This document shows positions 1 to 12,200 of a stretch of DNA of 64,000 bases, piece by piece. The position numbers and the translations under genes were made by a program. The notes beneath the pieces were generated by a model. That model was not told the DNA's origin and ran no database searches. It was given only the letters and a program-made list of their open reading frames with translations. How positions within the stretch are numbered: position 1 is the first letter of the stretch; every line of letters starts with the position of its first letter. The stretch comes from Blasia pusilla (taxonomy: Eukaryota; Marchantiophyta; Marchantiopsida; Blasiales), in contig CM114272.1 of the NCBI GenBank assembly GCA_050084515.1, forward strand, positions 1,860,001 through 1,924,000, in the 5' to 3' direction.

Positions 1-639
1 AAACCTATAATGAACCATCTAGCGATAGTGTGTTGGATGAGTTTGAGCGGAGTTATGATAACTAGGCGAATATTTAGTATATGCCATTTACATACACATG
101 TAATATGTTTATGGATATAGAGAATCTTTTTCCTTGATATTAAATTTCTTGCAAACTCAGTGAGACAAGGCAATTTTACCTTGACAAATCATCTCTGTAT
201 GGATCTCATTGTAGGCTGGTAGCAGAGGAGACGACCTCTCCTATTTTATCCTTATCTTCTAGAAATGACTTTGTCCATGACACATAGTATGGGTCATCGT
301 AAAGCCTCTAGGTCTCGATCTCCATTGAGAACCTATATGAGAACTAGCGCTAGTTATTTATTGATATCCCTTCCATATGCTGGAACATGTCATTTCATGT
401 TATGAAATGGTTGAATTCTAAGGAGTTTCATGTCTTTTAGGAGTCACACTAACTTTGAAAATCTGCTTTGAAGTCATGCAACTTGATGGTCTCCACAACT
501 CCCCAACACGTATTCGGTCTTCTACCATAATTATCCATCTCGTATGCCCGCAGATCAAGCCTAAACAATGCCATGGGTGATGTGGTAGGAAACTCCTCCA
601 AAATCTCTCCTTAATCTAATGATGATACAAAGAGAGGAT

Positions 640-790
640 GGGTTGCACACGGACAAAGTCCGCGGCCAGGCCCGCGTAGGGCTCTTGATGGGCTCTGGGG
701 GCAGACTTAGGTATGGTGCATGTGCGGGCCACGACTACCCAAGCGGCATGTCTATCCCATGGTGGGCTTGTCCATTTTCGTATAACTTTG
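640..790 (+). repeat. Dispersed repeat, copy A
   Basis: A GC-rich patch in AT-rich surroundings. It begins with a GGGTTGCAC word and ends with a shared CCAAGCGGCRTGTCT block that recurs in the same order at 55.21-55.54 kb. The intervening sequence is rich in GCGGGCC words in both copies but differs in length. It could be a non-autonomous DNA transposon of hAT type, because CAGGGTTGCAC starts the second copy, but I see no matching inverted terminus, so the class is open. Confidence 0.4.
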
Positions 791-3700
791 AAGAGAGTTC
801 AAGGTGGTATCTCATTGGGAGACCCCTAATACCTCAGACCCCTCGATGTAAAGCCTTTGTTGCTGCTCTCATCATCTCACTTCTCAAAATCTTGAAAGGA
901 TGCCGTTGTGACAATTATACGCCTCTCAAACGATCACTCTCACTTTCAAGCACTTGATAACTTATCATGCTACATTCAAACCTACACTTTGAGACGTGTA
1001 TGATATTTCAGCAATTGGTCGACATGGTGTGACAATAATCTACACTAATCTACGACCATCATTTTTCCAATCCATCATGAAATTGCATATGATTTTTTGT
1101 GTTGCATTCTCTATTCAAAGATATTCAACCTCATTAAATTGTTAACAAGAAAAAGATTTGGATTGGTACTAGGGGGTTGTTGTATATTCCATCGCCTAGT
1201 TTCTAAAAATATCCATGATTTCATGGATATTTATTCACGAGATCATTGGATTTTTCTTCTTGCGTACCACTGTAGATACGATCATTGGTGTTTTTTAGAT
1301 CTATCCATCAACTCAAGGGAGACGGCCTAATTATGAAAGTTTTATTAAGCTATGTTATATTTATAATCTTATATAGGAAAATCTCAAATATCACATGAAC
1401 TAAAACTTTCAATTTTTTTCCAACAATTTTCTGCTTATATTTTAGTATGATCTATATCTATGCTCTATATTATTTTAGAAGCTCAAGTTAAATTACCAGA
1501 TTCTTTCTTAAGAATTATGGTTAAGAAACTAGCAAAATCCTTTCATCGTTTCCACAATGTGCAGCCACGGATGAGATGCTATGGCATAAAGTCAAAGTTC
1601 AAAGTTCCACACGGTAGCACATGGAGACTATGAATATGAAGATCATAAAACTCGCAATATTCTATACAAGGGTTATGGTTATGAAAGTTTAATAAATATA
1701 GTGTCAAACATTGTCAAGAGTTCATATGGATCTTAATTTCTTGTACTATCAAACTAAAGAAGAAGGGGTTCCGATGTAATACTTTAAAAGAATGTATGCT
1801 CTATCATCATTAGAACCATAAATTTTTTGATATGAGATTAGATTACCTCATGTAATCTAAATGGACGAGGACAACATTTATGCCTCATTTTATGGGGAAA
1901 TCACAATTTATTGTCGAATTCTTCTTCTTCTCATCAATAAACTTTGTTACTCTCAATTCATTAATTATTTCCAACAAAGGGCAAGAGAGAGTAAGGAATG
2001 TTGTATTCTCATAAGTTTAGTTCTTCCTCTAGCATAAGGAAGAAAACCAAACCCTTTAATGGGAGGTCCAAAAAAGAACCATGTACAAATAGAACAAAAT
2101 ACACAATTAGTTCACATTTGAGGAAATAGAAGATTACATTACTAATAAATAAATAATTTATATGCATAATTTATATTAGATTTAATTAGTTTAATTTTTA
2201 TAATTTACAATGATAGCTATTATTATACGGATAATGTTATGCTATATATGTGTGCAAGTTTCCTATGTATTTTCCATTCTTAGAATTTTCCCTAACGGTT
2301 TTCTTTTGTAAGAATTTTCCGTGTTTACTTTTCCTTTGCAAGCATTTTTCTCATTGGCTTTTTAAAAAAAAATTTGATTTCATACGAGTTATTTTCTTTT
2401 TGCATTATATATAAGCCATTTTATATATTCACATACACAATAGTCACAACTCTTTGAAATAGCCTTTTATTCCCTTTAGTCCTTATCTTTTCCACCATCT
2501 TCACAGTGAGAAGCTCTTAGTTTGTATATCTCTCATATTATAAATTAAAGGAAAAAAATTCATCGAGAGATGAATATAAAATGTATACATTACAATCCTG
2601 CTACAATTAATCCTTTCTCCTCAAAAGTGGAAGTTTCTTTTAGGTTAAGATTTAAGATACAAAAATATATGAAAGTGGGTTTGGGATACGATTTGATGTG
2701 ATGGTAGGGTTTTCCAATACCCATCTTAACTCAAAATTTACAAATATGGATTATACTAGTTTATTGTAACCTAAATTAGGCATATAAGCAAAATATTCGA
2801 TATTCAAATCTACTTAGTGATTTGAGAATCAATTTTTAGTTTTATTCTAATAGGTAGAATTTTGTCCTAAGTTTCTTGAACTTTCTACCATAGGAAGTGC
2901 CAAATAGTGTTACAACTTATGAAAATAATCTCCCCTAGCCAGCCATAGAAGACTAAGCTTGAAAATGAGAGACTGCTAATGTTTTTGCATAAAGTATATG
3001 TAAAGTTTAGTTCTCCTAGGTTAACTCTTTGGATTTTTTCTTCCAACTGTTTGGTAAGAGAAAAATTCAATTATATCTAATCATAGAATTTGTAAAGCCC
3101 CATCGAAAATGAAATAGAAAAATGGAGAAGGATAACTTGAAGAAAAAACCGCAAAAAAGACTCTTAGTAAGAAAGGGGGTCAACTTTAATATTTGACCAT
3201 ATTTGATGGCTCAACTAGCTAGATACAAAAAGTTATAATATAATAGGATACAAGATAAGAAGGGATGCATAAGAGTCTTGATAAGAGTTAATCAAATCCA
3301 ACACTACAATCACCTTAAGAGGAAAGAAAAAGTTAACATACTTCAAAGAAAGCTTAACTTTAGAATCATAAACAAGATCCAAAACCATAATTGATCAAAG
3401 AAGAAATAGAAACAATACTAGCTAGGAAAAAGGGACTAAAAATAAATGAGATGCAAAAAGGAATCAAAATATAAAATCACCACTAACCAAAAAGAGGGGG
3501 AGAAAGGCTCCTATGACAAAGGGAACCAAAAAAAGTTAATCATATCCAAGGACATGCTTAGATGGATCAAATTTTCCATCATTTTTTTCATGATATAAGA
3601 TACTGGCTTTAAGAAATCTTTAATTTCTTTTCCACATTGAAGAAAGGAAATAAACATAGATATCTTTAAGCTATTCAATTGTAGAAGGCTGGAACGCAGC

Positions 3701-5318
3701 AGAGCGCTAGCGGGAAAGAAAAGTCCACAATTTCTAAAGATCATGAATTTCTAAAAGTTAAATACTGGAAAATATCACCGTTTTTTTATTACTTGTGTCA
3801 AGGATTAGAATGTGTAAAAAGCTCTACAGATGCATGGTGCCCATTTTTCAAATGAAAATTTACTTACGTGTATTTTTTTACACATGAAGATTGCTTCCTC
3901 TGAATTTTTATATATTTTAATTTTCACCAAAAATGCAAGTTCAATTTTTAATAATTACTATTTTTCACCAAAAATTAATTTAAAGTTGTAGGTATAAGAA
4001 TTTTTGTGCGTCATATGCAACATAAATAATCTATGGATTTTTTGGGTTAGCACATGACATTATGCTAAACTCTCTCCTCAAAGTATAGGCATAGATTTTA
4101 TGAAAAGTTTATGATTGGAAAATGTATGATTTTCAATGAAAGAGAGGAAGAGAAAAAGCGATAAATTCACAAGAATGAGAGCCCTCAAAAAATTTCTTTT
4201 CAATGATTTTTTTTCCAATCGAGAAGAGAAACTAAAGCTATGTTTACTTCATTTTTAAGACAAGAGGGGAAGAGTTCTAGTTTTTAATAGTAAAGGGGAA
4301 GAGAGAGATTTTCGTTTTGAAAAAAAGAGGGTTTCCACTTTCATAAGAGAATTTAAGAAGTGTCCGGTTTTCAATAGGAAAAGGAACAAGAGGAAACGTT
4401 TATTTTTTTTGGAAAGAGAGAGTTTTCCAATTTTTTTGTGATGCTTAATTTTTAATAGGATTTTGGAGGAGAGAAGCGATAATATTTTTCATATAAGAGG
4501 GATAAAAAGAAATGGATAAATTTTCACCAAATGGAATGAAAATATTTCACAAGAACTAAAACAAATAAGATTCAAGTTTCAAGAAGGGAGGGAAGAGATA
4601 TCAAATTGAGCTTTCAATAGGGGGATGGAGGGGCGGGGGAGGAGAGAAAGGGATAAATTTTTGAAACAAGAAAACTTCTTGAGAATCTTTTTCAAAGTGT
4701 TTAATCAACTGGAGATGGGAAGATAGATACAACATCTTTGCAAAACTAGAGAAGATTCCTTTGGCGTTATATATTGCACATGCATAAAAGTCCAATGCTT
4801 CTTTTTCCGATAATCCCATATCAAGATTATTTCAAAATAATCATAAAATATTAAAAATGATCTCAAGATAGAAAATTCCCAAATCTTACTCAAGTATAAA
4901 AGGAATAGACTTGAAGGGAAAAATAGATTCATATTATCTCCAAAAAACTAGATCCAAAATTTGGAAAGGATATTAATCATTACATAACTAAAGATATCGA
5001 GAATTAGAAAGAGTGGTGGTCACATTGTTTTAGTGGTGAAGATGTCAAAAATTTAGAAAGGAGTTCTAGAGTTAGGAAAGTTGAAAGTTTGGATTATGTT
5101 ATTTTCAATAAGAAGGTGGTTTCAAGTTGGAACATAAGTTGATTATGTAATCAATATTCTAGTAGTAAAAATTCATTTCCAGTGCACCATGGTAAAATCA
5201 ACTACATGAAAATGGAAATTATGAAATTACTTATGATATTCATATTTGTAAATTGAGATTCAACAACTCTTAGAAACACCTCTAGCTGAGAATTTTAAAT
5301 GGAAAAGAACTTAAAAGA

Positions 5319-5495
5319 GGAAGCTATGTAGCTTCCTTTTTTAAAATTTATGCATAATGTGAGGTATTTCAAGACCTAAATTATTAAGAAATGTGATGCA
5401 TGTGAAATACGCCACATTATGCTTTCCTAAATTATTAAGAGAACTTGGAGAAATATATCATATTATGGTACTCCAAACTTTCTTAATAATTTAGG
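5319..5495. repeat. Cluster of inverted repeats (MITE-like)
   Basis: A 16-bp arm, cctaaattattaagaa, lies at 5375-5390 and is inverted exactly at 5480-5495. A third, direct 15-bp copy sits at 5426-5440. A second inverted pair of about 20 bp (starting gcataatgtg) lies at 5352-5371 and 5403-5422. Just upstream, near 5319-5337, is a short hairpin (ggaagcta/tagcttcc). The arrangement resembles a small MITE or a remnant of nested ones. No target-site duplication was confirmed. Confidence 0.45.
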
Positions 5496-6830
5496 CCTCG
5501 TTTCCCCCTTTGCTTAATATTTTACCTAATTATTAACAACTCATTAGAATATAACTAATTCAAACCATGTATTTTTTTTAAGAAAGCTATTATTTTTTAA
5601 TGAGATTTTAAAAATAATCCCTCACGAATCTACATAATTACATTGTAATTAATTAAGAAGTGTAAATCCTCGTGAGAATGTCATTTCTCAACTCTCAAAT
5701 GCCAAGTTGTGACATGTGCTTTTTGATAAGCTACCCGACGTAATATTTTCCTCTATTTCAGGAAACTCTATTTCCCATATTATGATAGATGAACTATTTC
5801 CAGAGTAGGATCTCTCCTTCAAAAGACTTTCAAAAATATTTATGCTCATTATTTTGTTTAAAATTCTTGAAATTAATTAATTAATCATTTAATATATTTT
5901 AAGAGATCATATTTATAATTATAATTTTATTATTTTTTCTTTTCAATTCAAATAAAATATTAATTCTTATTTTCCCTTGGTTCGGATAAGGAATCATTGT
6001 AAAAAACTCTATGAATGTCTTCTTCTTTTAATTTCAAAATAAATTCATGATATATTTAAAAAAATACTCGTCCATCTCTTACCATTTAGAATTTCTTTAA
6101 TTTCTTTTAAATTTTATTCTTGACATAATAATTTTTTTGCACATTGCACGATGAAAAAAATCAATTATATTCTATGAAAACATCTATGAACGGTGCATAC
6201 ATACTTTTTCCAAATTTCAATATTAGCTATGTTAGATTTTATCATTAAAATATATATTCTTACAAAGTTGGAGAAGAGATAAGGTTGAGTTTTTGATATG
6301 AGTGGAAGAAAGAAATGTGTAAAACTTGAAAAAGAGTTTAAGAAAGAATTATTTGTTAGAGTGTGAATTTATGAAAGTTACAATATGAAAAGAGATGAGA
6401 GAGAATTTTTTTTGGTGAAGAAAGAGAAAAAGGGATAAACTTTCAACTAAAGAGGGGAAGAGAGAACTTGATTAATTCTTAAAAGTATTTATTTTAAATA
6501 GAGAGATGGGAGTTGAACGAGGTTCCATAGTATGAACTAGCATAATGCCTGTGCTATGCACGGGTGAAAATCATCGTAGGGAGATATATCCGTTAAGGTT
6601 TTGAATTTAAATCTATGTAAGCTGCTATATAAACATGTTATGTGTCAGCACTGGAGGAGGGCAGAAAGTACATGTTTCAACACGGGAGGAAGTTTTTCTC
6701 GAACTCCATCCTCTTTTAATTGTATAGATAGAGGGATAGAGGAAAATGGGCCCTCTCACAGATTTGGTGAAGATCAATCACTCCCTATCCATTGAGAAGG
6801 AGAGAGAAAAGAGTCCATCTTTCCATATTC

Positions 6831-6833
<3 letters not shown>

Positions 6834-6872
<39 letters not shown>
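6834..6872. repeat. (GA)n microsatellite
   Basis: An uninterrupted GA dinucleotide run of about 39 bp, the first of three within 500 bp. On either strand it produces spurious serine/leucine or arginine/glutamate open frames that should not be taken as genes. Confidence 0.95.
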
Positions 6873-6875
<3 letters not shown>

Positions 6876-6981
6876 TCGTTAAGTAGTGCATGTCGTAGCC
6901 TTGCCACCATAAACTCCACGCCATTGTTGGACGGTGTTTGAGAATTGGGATGGGTGGAGAGAGAGGAACAAGTGAAGAAGG

Positions 6982-6984
<3 letters not shown>

Positions 6985-7022
<38 letters not shown>
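6985..7022. repeat. (AG)n microsatellite
   Basis: The second GA/AG run of this cluster, about 38 bp. Confidence 0.95.
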
Positions 7023-7026
<4 letters not shown>

Positions 7027-7238
7027 TAAATAGATCAAGCCCGTGGGATCCAAAGGGTCAAAAGGCTAAAAACAAATTACAAATCATTCATTCATTGACC
7101 TTGAAAAAAATCCTAAAGACCTTCTCCTAGCTACTGCTTAGAGCACTTGAACGATGAATAATGATGTCCCTAATATAACAACCTAAATCATAAGGCACTA
7201 GCTGTAGTAAAGAATATAAATTCTCCACATCTATTTTA

Positions 7239-7241
<3 letters not shown>

Positions 7242-7307
<66 letters not shown>
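7242..7307. repeat. (GA)n microsatellite, longest
   Basis: The third and longest pure GA run, about 66 bp, likely highly polymorphic in length. Confidence 0.95.
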
Positions 7308-7310
<3 letters not shown>

Positions 7311-8199
7311 ATTTACTCTATCCATTTCTTCTAGAGGTAAGAAAACGAGAGAGGACGAGTATGGTGGAAGTAAAAAGGAATATGATATGAGGATATCATG
7401 GTAGAACAAGATGACGAAAGACAAAATTTGAATTTTATACTCATAAGGGGGAAAAAACTAATGAGTTTGTCAAGGGAAGAATGGCGAGATAATCATATTG
7501 TTTTTTCTAAACAAGGAGGAGAGAATGAGTGAGTTTGTCTTCCCTAAAAGAGAAGCCCAATGATTTTTTCCCCCAAAACTAATGATGGGATTACGTGGAT
7601 GCATGATTTTCCAAAGAAGAAAGTGAAGCTTCAATCAAAAGGGGATGATGGAAACCCATTGGGATTACAAAAGAGGGGGACTCAACGAGTCGAGTAGGAG
7701 AGAAGGATGTAACTAGAAGTTAATATCAATCTCATGAAAAACACTTAACAGAAACATGTCCTAATATTCCCAATTCTAAATGATCTCTTTTGCTCAAATG
7801 AAGAGCTTTTATGTTTTGCTAGTAAGGTGCATGCGATGCACGGGAAATAAAAAGGTGTTTGAAGAGCTTTCGCTAATGTATAAACTTTTGAAGGGACTTA
7901 TGATGTTGCATACAAATTCCAATATTTTTTTTACCGTCCTCAACATATGAAACATTTTCTTGTTGTCCAATTGTTTGCGCATAGATGTTTGTAAATCAAG
8001 AAAACACTCTCAACAAGTGGGTGGCCTTGAGAGGGGGAATAATATTAAATTACTAAACACTTGTGAGGTGCACATGGATAGTCTAAACGATGAAGAAAAA
8101 AACCCACATTTATGTAAATAATAAAACATATTATTTATTTTAATATATCATATTATTTAAAACTTTTAATTTATTTTTGCATATGCTTATATTGTTGTA

Positions 8200-9230
8200 A
8201 TGGGCAGATCGTGGAAAAGTAAGAAAGTCATTTCGAGTGGACCGAATAAACGTACGATTCTAGACCAGAATCACGAGAGCGGTACGTTGTTCGCACCTTC
8301 GGTTCGATCTGGTGTGGGCGATTCGATCGGCCCTAGCGACTCATGCCATCTTTGCACCTTCCGAACCAGTTCGATGTCAATTGGGTGGAGCTTCGATCGC
8401 TCCCAGATCTGCGGTTTCGAATGTCGGGAACATGCAGCGGTGCTGGATGGGGGCTGCGGCCGTTATTCGATGAGCCCTCACGGTTCGGGTAATCTTCGCA
8501 CCTTCCGAATCACTTCTCGCCGCCTTTAGGGTGGAGCTTCGATCGCCCAGATTTCTGATTTCGAGTTTCGAAGGCAAGCCGTGCTGGATGAGATGATCGG
8601 ATTCGCAAGCGAGCAGAATGGTAGTCCAGAATCACGTGAGGGTTGCGTTGCTCGCACCTTCTGAATCAGTTCGATCGCGTGAGGGTGGATCTCCAGGTGA
8701 GGAGCGCTTTCGATGCTTCGGGAAGTACTGCAGCGGTCTTTCGATCATCCATACCCTCAGAAATCGCGCAATCTTTTCGCATCTTCTAAATGAATTCGAG
8801 AGCGTTTGGCTGGACCTTCCTTCCTCCGACCGGCTTTCGAGGTGATCAGCGCTCCGGAAACCGCAGCGGCCATTCGATGATCCCCTCAGAACTGGAGCAA
8901 TCTTCGCAGCTTTCTGACTCAGTTCGAGCTCGTTTGACTGGACCCTCCTTCCTTCGACCGGGTCTCCAGATGAGCAGCGCTTTCGATGCTTCGGAAACTG
9001 CAACAGCCTTTCGATCATCCCGTCAAACTCCTCGCAATCTTCGCAACTTCTGAATCGATTCGAGCTCGTTTGGCTGGACCCTTCTTCCTTCGACCGGATC
9101 TCCGAGGTGAGCAGCGCTTTCGATGCTTCGGAAACTGCAGCGGCCATTCGATCATCTCCTCACGACTCGCGCGCAATCGTCAACCTCAGCACAACGTCCT
9201 CTCCATAATCTGCTGCTGCCAGAATCGTGA
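8200..9230 (-). repeat. GC-rich tandem repeats in the 3' flank of the giant gene
   Basis: Directly downstream of the stop codon of the giant minus-strand gene lies about 1 kb of GC-rich DNA built from diverged units of roughly 130-147 bp. A marker word (agcgctttcgatgcttcgg) recurs near 8703, 8975 and 9111, with a shortened copy near 8856. A minus-strand frame stays open through several units (about 8632-9147), so this may be 3' UTR, a decayed extension of the repeat-rich coding region, or a further alternatively spliced exon. The AT-rich DNA just beyond (about 8130) contains AATAAA-like words on the minus strand. Confidence 0.6.
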
Positions 9231-9233
9231 GCA

Positions 9234-12200
9234 TCAGTAGGGTGGGTCGTAGAACTGAATCGGCTGGCGCTTCTGTGCCACACTCGGTGCCCCAGAGCGT
9301 TGTCTGAAGTTCGGGGCTCCGAACTTCTCATCGTCTTCGTCTATCATCGAGGCTCGCATTCGATTCGCTCGAAAGCGCAGGGATCCGCGACTCGGAGATT
9401 GGTAGCCCTGAGCACTGGAGTGACCGTCTACGGATTCCAACGTTTCAGAATTCGGAGAGGGCTGTGGAGTGCCACCGGCAGAGTCTCCATAAGACGCAAT
9501 GGAGTATCTCTCAGCTGCTGAGGGCGCGGCAGAATCGGTGTTCTGGGCTTCGAAAGTTCCGTCGTTCTGGTAGTAAGTATCATTCGAAGAGACCTCTGCT
9601 GCACCACCTTCGGCGTATTGCGGTTGGGGGCTGTCATGAGGAGTCTGGTAATTCTGATCATACGAATAGTCGCCTGCTGCGTCTTCGTCGTATTGGGGTT
9701 GGAGGCTGTCACCGGGAGTCTGGTAATTCTGAGCATCCGAATAGTCGCCTGCTGCTGCATCTTCGGCGTATCGGGGTTGGGAGTCGTCATCAGGAGTCTG
9801 GTAGTTCTGGTCGTAAGGAGTTTCGTCTGCTGAACGTTCGGCGTACGGGGTTCGGGAGCTGTCGGCAGGACTGTGGTAGCTCTGATCATTCGAGTTCGAT
9901 TCTGCGGCATCTACGGTGTATTGGGGTTCGGAGCTGTCATCTGGAGGCTGGGAATACTGGTCGTTCGAGTATTCTTGTGCTGCGTCTTCGGAGTGTCGTT
10001 GCGGTTGGGAGCTGTCGCCAGCATTCTGCGAGTACTGGTCGTTCGAGTTGTCTTCTGCTGCTGCACCTTCGGTGTATTTGTCACCAGGGATCTGGGAGTA
10101 CTCATCGTTCGAGTAGTCTTGTTCTGCATCTTCGGTATATTCGGGTTGGCTTTTGTCACCAGGAATCTGGGAATAGCGATCATTCGAGTATTCTTCTGCT
10201 GTATCTTCCGTGTATTGGGGTTGGGGGTTGTCACCAGGAATCTGGGAATACTCATCGTTCGAGTATTCCTCTGCTGTATCTTCGGTGTATTGGGGTTGGG
10301 CGTTTTCCCCAGGGATCTGGGGATACTGATCGTTCGACGAGTATTCTTGTACTGCATCTTCGTTGTATTGGGGTTGGGCGTCGTCCCCAGGAATCTCAGA
10401 AAACTGATCATTCGAGTATTCCTCTGCTGCCTCTTCGGTGTATTGGGGTTGGGCGTTATCGGCAGGAGGAGTCTGGGGATACTGATCGTTCGAGTATTCC
10501 TCTGCTCTTGCTGCAGACTCCTGTAGGGCCAGAGCTTGTTCGAGTTGCGAATCTGCTTGCTGCGGCTCATCATACCGCTCTTGCTCTTGGACGTACTGGG
10601 CAGCGGCTATTTCTGCCTCCTGGTATTGAGGGGGAATTCGGGAAGTCTGGCGACTTCTAGACGCGCTTCCAGCGCCCATGAGTCCGGTCTGCTGCGGCGG
10701 CGTGGCATTCACTTCGGAAGTCGCCCGAATCTGCCCCTGTTGGCTGGTTCGAATCCGGGAACTCCTTGGGGCTGCCAGTTCCGGTTGTTGCAGATCACCG
10801 TTCGAATCGAAAGCCATCTGACTGCGTCGCTGGGCGACCGGAGCACTCCTTTCGGTGCCATCGAAATCGTAAGGCATCTGATTCCGTCGCTGGAGCACCT
10901 GCGAACTTCTTGCGATTCCAGGCCCATCGACATCGATCTGACTTCGCCGCTGGATGATATTCTGGAGCTGCGTATTCGCTGCAGCGACGGTGGGCCGTCG
11001 AAGGGGGGGGCCATCCGAATCGGGAGCCGTCTGACTTCGCCGCTGGATGATATTCTGGAGCTGCGTATTCGCTGCAGCGACGGTGGGCCGTCGAAGGGGG
11101 GCGCCATTCGAATCGGGAGCCATGTGACTTCGCCGCTGGGAGTTCTGCTCGAGCTGCGAGCTCCCTCGGGCGGCGGTCGCAGCTCCGAACTGATGCAGAT
11201 TCCCATCCGAATCGTAGGCCATCTGACTTCCCCTCTGCGACACGCTGTTCGCGATCTTCGAACCTCTCGCGCTGACGGCAATGGGCTGCGCTGCTGCTTG
11301 TGCTCCGCTCCAATCGTGAGGCGTTCGGGTCAGCGAAGCTTGCCGAGAAGCGCTTCGATTGTTCGGCCCTTGGAAACTCCCGCTTCTGTCGACTCCGGCC
11401 GAGGGAGGAGTGGCGTTCGAAGCCGAGTACCGCTGCGACAAGCGACTCGGATCATTCGGAGCATTCGGTTGGATTTGTGAGATTCGACGCTCACTCGCTT
11501 CGCGCAGCGCTTGGGAAGTCCTCGCACCGGCAGCTCCCGACTCCTCCGTCGAGCTTCCGAACGCGGCCGGAATCCGCGGCCGGAGGTCGACCGGCAGCTT
11601 CGAAGTCACAGAACCGCCGCCTCGAATTCGTCCCGGCAGAGCATTCACGTCCTCAGCCCTCTCCAGATTCGGATCCCTCGGCCGTAGCGAGTCGCTCCTG
11701 GGACCGGCGACTCCGAAGGCACTCCCGGCGTTGTTCGCGGGTGGGACTTTTCGCGGCGACCCGATCGAATCGTAACTCGTCCGGCTCGGCCGTGCTACTG
11801 AGCTCCTGGGCTTCGAAACAGCGTCCCTCTGCAGAGGCACGGGCGCCGTCGAACCGTACTCCAAGGGAGTAGGTCGACGACTCGAATTCGGCACCCGGAA
11901 ACTCGCGCCGTCGAACATGGGGTTCGATGGGTTCGGAGAAAGCCTGCGATTCGTAGGGCCGGAGGAGTAGCCATCGGGTCCCTGGAGTCGAACGACGCCC
12001 GAGTCATCCTCACTGTGCCGTCCAAGTATCCCGCTCGGATCGGTCGGTTTCGGGTTCGGGTTCGGCTGAGGTCCTCGGGTTGTGAAACGGATGGGCTGGG
12101 GAGCTGTGGCGGAGGTGGGTGCAGATTTTCGTTGCAGGGGGTTGAAATCTGGAGACATGGAGTTCTGCCGGGGAGTGTCGAATTGCAGCTGGGGATTTCT

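Larger units (their letters stand above)
1..8190. other. AT-rich intergenic DNA
   Basis: This 8.2-kb stretch is strongly AT-rich. No open frame in it shows a recognisable domain, and the few short ORFs have plant-intergenic composition. It holds three GA microsatellites, a small cluster of inverted repeats near 5.3-5.5 kb and a 640-780 segment related to one at 55.2-55.55 kb, each listed separately. The change to GC-rich sequence at about 8.19 kb is abrupt. Genes with unrecognised short exons cannot be excluded without transcript data. Confidence 0.6.

Noticed and set aside
6778-7424. Serine/leucine-rich frames near 7 kb
   Set aside because: Produced by GA microsatellites.
9464-10660. Long plus-strand open frames (398 and 217 codons) over the C-terminal repeats of the giant gene
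   Set aside because: They are antisense images of the 75-bp coding repeat. The minus frame is more than 1100 codons long and has protein-like repeats; the plus frames are Cys/Leu/Arg-rich shadows.
10745-10765. tRNA T-arm-like word ggttcgaatcc
   Set aside because: No acceptor stem or anticodon arm can be folded around it and it lies inside the open coding frame. The similar word near 13905 was rejected for the same reason.
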